Shown: positions 1-5,087 of the stretch, one piece after another
How positions within the stretch are numbered: position 1 is the first letter of the stretch
Layout of the letters: every line of letters starts with the position of its first letter
Source of the DNA: Kiritimatiellia bacterium
GTDB taxonomy: Bacteria > Verrucomicrobiota > Kiritimatiellia > SLAD01
Direction of reading: 5' to 3'
Length of the DNA: 9,320 bases
Assembly: GCA_007126995.1 (NCBI GenBank)
Contig: SLAD01000055.1
Coordinates: 1-9,320, forward strand
The notes under the pieces: model-generated
What the model was told of the DNA's origin: nothing
Databases searched by the model: none
Seen by the model: the letters and a program-made list of their open reading frames with translations, nothing else
Translations under genes and position numbers: made by a program

Positions 1-557
1 CCTTCCCGCTCAACCCGCCGCCAAAGGGCATCGTTCTTGTCTTCGTCCATATTGTTGATGTCGAGCAAAACAGGATCGATCGAGACGGCGTAACGCTTCG
101 TTACCTCTTCATTCAGCGCCTCCATGCAGCCGAAGGCCCGAATACGATTGCGGCCGGTGGCGAACAGTAGGGTAAGCTGAATCCGGGTGCTCAAGGCACT
201 CTCGTCGCGCGCCAGCGGCCCGGTAACCACTGCGGCAATTGGACGCGGGCGCACCACGCGACGCACCGTTTTGCGGAAATCCGCCCAAAACAGGTCCTCC
301 GCCTCAAAGGCGGGTTTCAGCCCTTTGGCGATAAAATAGTTGTCTTTATTCAGGCTGTACTGATGGGTGTGAGCCGTTCCCTCGGAGACCACCGCAAAGA
401 CATCGGTCAGTGACTCGAGCGCCAGCATGGTTGCCCGGTTGGAAAGACCCGTCCGACGCTCAATTTCCCGCCCGCTCAGCGGGCTGGTGGCATGATAGAG
501 CACGCGCAGCACGAGAAGTTGACTAAAGCGGGGCAACAGAATGTTTAATCCATGCAT
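1..557 (-). CDS. Winged-helix regulator fused to a degenerate nucleotidyltransferase domain (3' end outside window)
   Basis: The frame is open from an ATG at 557 to the window edge, giving 185 codons; the C-terminus is missing. An in-frame TAG lies 12 bases upstream of the ATG, so no earlier start exists. Residues about 10-75 look like a winged helix-turn-helix of the MarR/ArsR type (helix ending LVLRVLYH, then SGREIERRTGLSNRATMLALESL as recognition region, then a short wing before HQYSLN). From about 105 on, VVTGPLARDES..STRIQL aligns position by position with the family core G-S-x-A-R-G-E-x3-x-S-D-I-D-L of small nucleotidyltransferases (NTP_transf_2/MNT type). The GS serine is P114 and the two metal-binding Asp are R125 and Q127, so catalysis is not expected. 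This suggests a DNA-binding protein with a non-catalytic sensor or dimerisation domain. It is divergent from the amidase gene at 664. The target is unknown; autoregulation is suggested by the dyad at 579-592. Confidence 0.8.
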   Translation of the reverse strand, partial: MHGLNILLPRFSQLLVLRVLYHATSPLSGREIERRTGLSNRATMLALESLTDVFAVVSEGTAHTHQYSLNKDNYFIAKGLKPAFEAEDLFWADFRKTVRRVVRPRPIAAVVTGPLARDESALSTRIQLTLLFATGRNRIRAFGCMEALNEEVTKRYAVSIDPVLLDINNMDEDKNDALWRRVERE

Positions 558-566
558 CGTGTCGCC

Positions 567-595
567 ACTCTAGCGCGTGCGATCAGGATCGCCAA
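567..595 (-). promoter_or_regulatory. Candidate promoter of the winged-helix regulator
   Basis: On the minus strand a -35-like TTGGCG (595-590, 4 of 6 matches) and a -10-like TAGAGT (572-567, 4 of 6) are separated by exactly 17 bases. Initiation would fall about 3-5 bases before the ATG at 557, implying a leaderless or near-leaderless transcript. No Shine-Dalgarno sequence is seen before that ATG. Both boxes are imperfect, so this is a motif-level prediction only. Confidence 0.35.
579..592. promoter_or_regulatory. Perfect dyad, candidate operator
   Basis: GCGATC-AG-GATCGC is a perfect inverted repeat with 6-base arms and a 2-base centre. It lies between the -35-like and -10-like boxes of the minus-strand promoter and overlaps the last bases of the -35. 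A further half-site-like GCGATT occurs at 610-615. A second inverted pair, ATCAGG (582-587) and CCTGAT (602-607), overlaps it. A site of this size and place suits a dimeric winged-helix repressor, most simply the product of the adjacent gene. Binding itself is inference. Confidence 0.4.
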
Positions 596-622
596 CCATT
601 ACCTGATTAGCGATTTTGACTC

Positions 623-651
623 TTGATCTCAGGTAGCCTTTCCCGTATACA
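623..651 (+). promoter_or_regulatory. Candidate promoter of the amidase gene
   Basis: TTGATC (623-628, first four bases match the -35 consensus) and TATACA (646-651, first four match the -10 consensus) are 17 bases apart. Initiation would fall near 657-660, only a few bases before the ATG at 664. No ribosome-binding site is visible upstream of that ATG, so a leaderless message is possible. The rest of the 558-663 intergenic stretch holds the minus-strand promoter and the dyad. Confidence 0.35.
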
Positions 652-663
652 TCCCGTCCTAAG

Positions 664-1320
664 ATGACAGTCGAATCCTCTCATATTTCGCGGCGGCGCT
701 TTTTGCACTCCCTTGGTCTGGCCGTACCGGCCATTGCGGGTCTGCCGCTTGCGTCCATGGGCAGCGCCGTGCGTGGTCCGGTTACGTTGGCACCCGATTT
801 GCGGTTTATTTCCAAGGAACTGCCGTTACGCAGACGCCATGAATGGGCACGGGTGCAGCCGAACCCCGACCGCCTGCGGCCGGCCACTGCGGCTGGTTAC
901 CATCGCATTACGCTGCATCATGCGGGTATGGATGTGATCCGGTCCACGTCGGAATCGGCGGTGGTAAGCTGCTTGGACGGCGTGCTGGGCGGTCATTTGC
1001 AGCGACGCTTCGGAGATGTAGGTTATCACTTCCTGATCGATTACGCCGGCCGGGTATGGGAAGGACGTTCGCTGGCCTATTGGGGCGCTCATGTGTCCGG
1101 CCACAACGAACACAATGTCGGCATCGTATTGCTAGGGAATTTCGAAAGACAGCGCGCATCTCGCGCGCAAATTCAGTCAATGCAGAAGTTGGTGGGCTTG
1201 GTGAGAGACCACTACAACATCCAGCCGGGCGCCATTTATGGCCATATCGATCTGGGCCGGACCCTGTGCCCGGGACGGTACTTGTATCCGCAAGTGCAGC
1301 GACTGAACCAGATGGCCTGA
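664..1320 (+). CDS. Tat-exported N-acetylmuramoyl-L-alanine amidase, PGRP/Amidase_2 fold
   Basis: This 218-residue protein should cleave the bond between N-acetylmuramic acid and L-alanine in peptidoglycan, outside the cytoplasmic membrane. Residues 9-35 form a twin-arginine signal: SRRRFLHSLG followed by a hydrophobic stretch (LAVPAIAGLPLA) and a likely cleavage near SMGSA. The mature part opens with the PGRP-like RRRHEW..VQP (57-66). It contains the zinc-ligand set expected of the T7 lysozyme/PGRP fold: H85 in TLHHAG, H194 in YGHIDLG, and C202 in TLCPG. Y121 in GYHFLID matches the catalytic tyrosine. The position of the T7 lysozyme catalytic lysine is T200, a change also common in PGRPs. 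The start at 664 is supported by the Tat motif and an in-frame TAG at 634-636, although no Shine-Dalgarno is visible. It diverges from the winged-helix regulator. Its role could be wall recycling, remodelling or attack on other cells; the sequence does not decide. Confidence 0.9.
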   Translation: MTVESSHISRRRFLHSLGLAVPAIAGLPLASMGSAVRGPVTLAPDLRFISKELPLRRRHEWARVQPNPDRLRPATAAGYHRITLHHAGMDVIRSTSESAVVSCLDGVLGGHLQRRFGDVGYHFLIDYAGRVWEGRSLAYWGAHVSGHNEHNVGIVLLGNFERQRASRAQIQSMQKLVGLVRDHYNIQPGAIYGHIDLGRTLCPGRYLYPQVQRLNQMA

Positions 1321-1342
1321 GTAGGCCGCAATAGACTATAAT
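1313..1342 (+). promoter_or_regulatory. Candidate rpmG promoter with consensus -10
   Basis: A perfect TATAAT lies at 1337-1342, with a poor -35-like TGGCCT at 1313-1318 (18-base spacing) overlapping the end of the amidase gene. Initiation near 1349 would place the strong ribosome-binding site AAGGAG (1351-1356) almost at the 5' end of the message. This suggests rpmG has its own start rather than relying on read-through from the amidase gene. Confidence 0.45.
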
Positions 1343-1367
1343 CAGCGATTAAGGAGACGGGATTATC

Positions 1368-1520
1368 ATGCGTGAAAACATCAAACTAGTTTCTTCGGCC
1401 AAGACGGGTCATTTCTATACGACCACCAAGAACAAGAAATTGCAGACGGAGAAGATGGAGATCAAAAAGTTTGATCCGACCATTCGGAAACACGTGATCT
1501 ACAAAGAGGGCAAGATTTAA
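1368..1520 (+). CDS. rpmG: 50S ribosomal protein L33
   Basis: This short gene encodes 50 residues beginning MRENIKLVSSAKTGHFYTTT and ending in the family signature IKKFDPTIRKHVIYKEGKI. L33 is a small protein of the large ribosomal subunit located near the E site. The length fits the bacterial family (about 49-55 residues). No cysteines are present, so this is the zinc-independent (C-minus) form and not the CxxC...CxxC form. A strong ribosome-binding site, AAGGAG, ends 11 bases before the ATG, and a consensus TATAAT lies further upstream. The gene sits between the amidase and tmk, all on the plus strand. No second L33 copy is visible here. Confidence 0.97.
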   Translation: MRENIKLVSSAKTGHFYTTTKNKKLQTEKMEIKKFDPTIRKHVIYKEGKI

Positions 1521-1541
1521 GCGAATCCCGGCCGCAGCCGC

Positions 1542-1561
1542 GATCCGGCATGGCCTGGATC
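1542..1561 (+). other. Hairpin between rpmG and tmk, possible weak terminator
   Basis: GATCCGGC (1542-1549) can pair with GCC(T)GGATC (1553-1561), forming an 8-base-pair stem with one bulged T and a 3-base ATG loop. It is followed by CCCTTTAAA and has no proper T-run, so efficient intrinsic termination is doubtful. It could attenuate read-through into tmk or be chance in GC-rich DNA. Confidence 0.3.
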
Positions 1562-1587
1562 CCCTTTAAATCGCGTTTGGTCTTGTT

Positions 1588-2247
1588 ATGGGTAGTGAGC
1601 GAGGTAATCGCGGGCGATTCATCACGTTTGAAGGTCCCGAGGGCGGCGGCAAAACGACGCAGGCCAAGCGCTTGATTGAGCGCCTGGACGCTGAGGGGAT
1701 CGAAGTACTCTACACACGGGAACCGGGCGGCACCCCGACCGGGGAAGCCATCCGGGATATCCTGCAGCATAACATCACGCAGGAAGACATTAGTCCCAGT
1801 GCGGAAGTGCTGCTGTTTGCCGCCAGCCGCGCGCAACTTGTAACCCACGTAATTTTGCCGGCACTGGAACGCGGCGCGTGGGTGGTTTGTGATCGTTTCG
1901 CTGATTCCACCACGGCCTATCAGGGGTACGGGCGTGGCTTCGATATCGAGCAGATGATCGCCATCAACTCTTTTGCGATCGCCGCCGCAACGCCCGATCT
2001 GACCCTGCTGCTCGATGTGGACTTGGAAGAGGGTTTCCGCCGCATCACCGAACGGCACAAGGCGAAGGATAGTCCGCTCGATCGCATCGAGCTGGAAGCG
2101 CGTTCCTTTCACGAACGGGTCCGCCAGGGCTACCTCGAACTGGCGAAACGTTGGCCGGAGCGGTTCCGTATTCTCGATGGCATGCGCGATGCCGATATTT
2201 TGGCGGATGAAATTTGGGAGCTGATCCAGCGTGAATGTCGCGACTGA
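1588..2247 (+). CDS. tmk: Thymidylate kinase (dTMP kinase)
   Basis: The enzyme phosphorylates dTMP to dTDP with ATP in the cytoplasm, the last specific step towards dTTP. The 219-residue length is close to E. coli Tmk (213). Visible motifs in order: Walker A GPEGGGKTT (16-24); TREPGGTP (43-50), which contributes to nucleotide binding; CDRFADSTTAYQGYGRG (101-117), containing the DR(F/Y) motif D102-R103 and the thymidine-binding YQG; and a basic lid region ERHKAKDSPLDRIE (155-168). A basic lid together with a P-loop lacking arginine is the bacterial type II arrangement. The start at 1588 is the only possible one after an in-frame TAA at 1567-1569, but it has no clear Shine-Dalgarno. The last 17 bases overlap holB, implying co-transcription and coupled translation. 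Confidence 0.97.
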   Translation: MGSERGNRGRFITFEGPEGGGKTTQAKRLIERLDAEGIEVLYTREPGGTPTGEAIRDILQHNITQEDISPSAEVLLFAASRAQLVTHVILPALERGAWVVCDRFADSTTAYQGYGRGFDIEQMIAINSFAIAAATPDLTLLLDVDLEEGFRRITERHKAKDSPLDRIELEARSFHERVRQGYLELAKRWPERFRILDGMRDADILADEIWELIQRECRD

Positions 2248-3199
2248 ACATCCGGTCGCGTGGCAGGGGTTCCTGCGCGGATTCGAGTCGGGCCGCCTGG
2301 CCCACGCCTATATTGTCTACGGCAATCCCGAAAAGGAGGCGGGTGCGTTTGCGACCGCGGCGATCAAGCTGCTGTTTGGCGCCGACGAGGGTTCGGATTT
2401 AGCCCGCCGTATCGATGAGGAGCGTCATTCTGACGTGATTTCGCTCCGGCCTGAAAGCAAAGCGCGCATGATCCGGGTTGCACAGATACGCGAGCTCAAC
2501 AAGCGCATACAACAAACAACGGCGGAAGCCCGCTACAAAGTCGGCATTATTGAGCACGCCGACTGTATGAATCCGCAAGCGTCCAACGCGTTCCTGAAAA
2601 CGTTGGAAGAGCCTGCCGGGGACACCTTATTGCTGCTCTTGACGGATGCGCCCGAAATCATGTTGCCGACCATCCATTCGCGCTGTCAGCGGATTGTCCT
2701 TTCGCGCCGTGAGCCGGAATTGCCGGAACCATGGCGTTCGGAAGTTCTCGATGCCTTGCGCCACTTTTCGGGGGGCGACTTGTTTGAGCTATTCCAGACT
2801 TCGGAAGCCATCCAGGGCGTGCTCAAATCGATTCGCGAGCACGTGGAAGAATCGATCGAGCGTGACGACGCGGAGGAGAAGGAAGTTTTCGAGGCCCGGG
2901 TTTCTGCGCAACTGCGCCAACTCCGAACACAGGTATTCCGTGTCATCCTCTGTTGGCAGCGTGACTTGCTGCACTGTGTGTTGGGCGCGGAAGATACGGG
3001 GGAGTTCTACTTCCCCGAACACAGCGAGGATCTGCGCTCGATAGCGTCTTCGTTGACATATGCGATGGTTTTGCGCCGCATCAAGGCGGCCGAGGAGATG
3101 GACAACTGGCTCGATCGCAATCTACCGCCATCGATCGTGCTCGATGGGGGCCTGGTCGGTCAATTGGGCCGTAAGCGCCAAGCCAAGACCAGCGCGTAA
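2231..3199 (+). CDS. holB: DNA polymerase III delta' subunit (clamp loader)
   Basis: Delta' is a non-ATPase subunit of the clamp loader that opens and places the sliding clamp on DNA; tmk-holB adjacency is common in bacteria. The 322-residue length is near E. coli HolB (334). Family marks are the opening WQGFLRGFESGRLAHAYIVYG (11-31), the core IIEHADCMNPQASNAFLKTLEEP (106-128) and the SRC motif (150-152, in HSRCQR), which supplies the arginine finger to the neighbouring ATPase subunit. The usual P-loop position reads GNPEKEAGA and is not a Walker A, as expected for delta'. The four-cysteine zinc cluster seen in many relatives is absent. The start is GTG at 2231, within tmk, with a GGGAG Shine-Dalgarno at 2216-2220; the nearby ATG at 2235 is out of frame. 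Residues 160-322 form the less conserved C-terminal collar-like region. The stop lies 6 bases from the stop of the convergent gene. Confidence 0.92.
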   Translation: MNVATEHPVAWQGFLRGFESGRLAHAYIVYGNPEKEAGAFATAAIKLLFGADEGSDLARRIDEERHSDVISLRPESKARMIRVAQIRELNKRIQQTTAEARYKVGIIEHADCMNPQASNAFLKTLEEPAGDTLLLLLTDAPEIMLPTIHSRCQRIVLSRREPELPEPWRSEVLDALRHFSGGDLFELFQTSEAIQGVLKSIREHVEESIERDDAEEKEVFEARVSAQLRQLRTQVFRVILCWQRDLLHCVLGAEDTGEFYFPEHSEDLRSIASSLTYAMVLRRIKAAEEMDNWLDRNLPPSIVLDGGLVGQLGRKRQAKTSA

Positions 3200-3205
3200 G
3201 ACTCT

Positions 3206-4975
3206 TTAGATTTTACTGCACACCAGTAGCTGATGAAGTCGGAGACTTTCCTGCATCGTTAATTTACCCGTTCTGATGGCCTCGCGTAGGTGCTCTCCGC
3301 CTGGATTCTCGATCAGGGAATGGTCGTTCGCTCGGCGCTGTAAATCCTGCTCCCACGGGCACTGCTGTCGGATATGTGCCCAATCGCCCCAGGGTCCTTG
3401 ATTGCCTTGATCAGTACCGACGGACTTTCGCAGGCTCCGTTGCAGTCGGGTGACCGGCCGCATGATGAGATTGGCCCAGTGGGGGCGATGGGGATAGTGG
3501 CCCTTCGGATGAATGACCGTGGCCGCCGACCGCAAATCATCGCGAAAGGCCCGGTGAAAGAGACGACGCCCGGCTTTCCAGCTTTCCGGTACGCTGGCGC
3601 TGATCCGCACCACCTCGTGGCACATGAAGGGTTCGTAACTGCGAAAGAGCCGACGGTTGCTATGAAAGTAGCCCAACGTGCTGCGCATGCTGCTGGGATA
3701 GAGATAGAACCATTGATGTGCGCTAGTGGGGCGCCACTCCACGATTCTCTGCCAATGCGCCCGACGCCGCTCCTCAGCGACCAGCAATTGATCATGCGCC
3801 AGCCACGGATGCGCATAGGTCCAGGTCGCCTCGCGGTAACCTGGTAGCAGATAGCGGGGCAGGGCGGGCAGATGTTCCTTGCGCCGAGCCTTTCGTTTCG
3901 GGCGCGGCTTGCTTTTCAGCAGGGTGTCGGCCAGAAAACCACCGAACACCGCATCGTAGCGTGAGAGATTCGCGGCCTGGTCGAGGCCCACACAGTGTGC
4001 ATGAACATAAGGCAGACCGCTGCCGACGAGACTGCTCGCTGATCCCAACATGCGGTAATAGTGATCGGCATCACGAAACATTGGCTTCATGTTGACCTGA
4101 TAGATCGAAGCAATCTGTTCAGCGAGTTGGCCCTCACGATTCATGCGATCGAGAAAGATCAAGCCGTCATGCCTCGGATGTGCGCGAAGCAAGGAGGCAA
4201 TCACGCGGCTATCCTCTCCCGCGCTCAGAAACTGGGCAATCGTTTGCGCCTCACCGGTCACGCCTTCAATATATCGTTGCAGCGCATCCCGCAGCCTGTG
4301 GGCTGTTTCTGCAAAGCTGTCGGGTGGCGGTTCCTCAGTTGGTCGCCAATAGGTTTCCTGCTGCAAACGGCAGCCACGCGACGGATCGGGAATGAAAGAG
4401 TGGATCGAGGATGCATCACCCTGTCGCACAGCCTCATAAAGCGTGAAGGGGTGGGTAATCACCTGATGCCGCAAGAAGTCGCTGACCGATATGAAATCAA
4501 TCTGCTGAGTTTGTTCGGCGGCGCGGGCAAGTGCATCGACATGGCTGCCGATCATGAGGTCGTCGCCAACAAGGTGATGATAGAAGGGGATAAACATCAT
4601 CAGGTCGGTCACACTCGTAACCGTGCGATCACGTTTGTTCACGTGCAATACGAGAAATGGACCATTCAAGTCCTCCGTCCAGTTCATTTTTCCCGCTTGT
4701 AAACGATGCAAAATGGCGCGTGTTTTGCGCTCTGCTGCGTCGGTGGGCTCTTTCGGCTGGTCGAAAGTGAGTAGCGGTCCACCGAGCATCACCAGAATGT
4801 CTGTGTCGGTTTCGATCGGTTGATAACCACCATAAGGAGTAGCGGCCGCAACTAAACTGCCCCAATCGCCTTCGAAGCGGGCGATATCGCCGGTCATCCA
4901 CGGACAACTCATTTTCAATGTGTCGGCCAACCTCGCGGATGTGTCCGGCCGATTCGAATAGAGGAAATCACTCAT
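3206..4975 (-). CDS. Asparagine-synthase-like protein without a glutaminase cysteine
   Basis: The 589-residue protein has two parts. Residues about 1-155 resemble the N-terminal Ntn-type glutaminase domain of class II amidotransferases: LNGPFLVLHV followed by SVTDLMMFIPFYHH and a GDDLMIGSHVDAL segment corresponds to the family pattern L.G.FA...DR.G..PLYY...L.FASE.KAL. However, residue 2 is Ser, not the catalytic Cys, and the first Cys is at 24, so glutamine hydrolysis is not expected. Residues about 215-480 resemble the synthetase domain. FLSAGEDSR (249-257) is a variant of the ATP-pyrophosphatase loop SGGxDS, and VFGGFLADTL (343-352) is at the place of the later Gly/Asp motif. A very basic stretch (354-366, 9 of 13 residues K/R) follows. 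The protein may adenylate a carboxylate to form an amide, or belong to a modified branch used in glycan or peptide tailoring; the substrate is unknown. The start is uncertain: ATG at 4975 or TTG at 4981, with an in-frame TAA just upstream and no clear Shine-Dalgarno. Confidence 0.75.
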   Translation of the reverse strand: MSDFLYSNRPDTSARLADTLKMSCPWMTGDIARFEGDWGSLVAAATPYGGYQPIETDTDILVMLGGPLLTFDQPKEPTDAAERKTRAILHRLQAGKMNWTEDLNGPFLVLHVNKRDRTVTSVTDLMMFIPFYHHLVGDDLMIGSHVDALARAAEQTQQIDFISVSDFLRHQVITHPFTLYEAVRQGDASSIHSFIPDPSRGCRLQQETYWRPTEEPPPDSFAETAHRLRDALQRYIEGVTGEAQTIAQFLSAGEDSRVIASLLRAHPRHDGLIFLDRMNREGQLAEQIASIYQVNMKPMFRDADHYYRMLGSASSLVGSGLPYVHAHCVGLDQAANLSRYDAVFGGFLADTLLKSKPRPKRKARRKEHLPALPRYLLPGYREATWTYAHPWLAHDQLLVAEERRRAHWQRIVEWRPTSAHQWFYLYPSSMRSTLGYFHSNRRLFRSYEPFMCHEVVRISASVPESWKAGRRLFHRAFRDDLRSAATVIHPKGHYPHRPHWANLIMRPVTRLQRSLRKSVGTDQGNQGPWGDWAHIRQQCPWEQDLQRRANDHSLIENPGGEHLREAIRTGKLTMQESLRLHQLLVCSKI

Positions 4976-5013
4976 GCTCAAGGCAGTTTAGGCTGGTCAC
5001 CGCATTCGCTAAA

Positions 5014-5042
5014 GGAATATTTCCGCCGACATACATTGACAA
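5014..5042 (-). promoter_or_regulatory. Candidate promoter of the asparagine-synthase-like gene
   Basis: On the minus strand TTGTCA (5042-5037, 5 of 6 matches to the -35 consensus) is followed after 17 bases by TATTCC (5019-5014, a weak -10). Initiation would be near 5007, giving a leader of roughly 30 bases to the ATG at 4975. The -35 overlaps the -35 of the plus-strand promoter on the other strand. The weak -10 keeps confidence low. Confidence 0.3.
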
Positions 5043-5064
5043 GTGGAGGTATAGGTTCCACGAT
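5036..5064 (+). promoter_or_regulatory. Candidate promoter of the beta-helix protein gene
   Basis: A perfect -35 TTGACA lies at 5036-5041. After 17 bases there is a poor -10, CACGAT (5059-5064, 3 of 6). Initiation near 5071 would be just before the ribosome-binding site AGGGAG (5074-5079), which is 8 bases from the ATG at 5088. Apart from this and the opposing promoter, I see nothing else in 4982-5087. Confidence 0.35.
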
Positions 5065-5087
5065 GGAGCCATCAGGGAGTCACCTAG

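Noticed and set aside
843..1334. A 163-codon plus-strand frame overlapping the amidase
   Set aside because: It is a +2-type shadow of the amidase frame; the amidase carries the signal peptide and all zinc ligands, and this frame has none.
1462..2112. A 216-codon minus-strand open frame across tmk
   Set aside because: It lies wholly opposite a clear tmk coding frame with all kinase motifs, shows no recognisable domain, and is the kind of long antisense frame that GC-rich coding DNA produces.
4061..4702. A 213-codon plus-strand open frame opposite the asparagine-synthase-like gene
   Set aside because: It is antisense to a gene with recognisable GATase-like and SGGxDS-like motifs; its own translation has no known motif and no ribosome-binding site.
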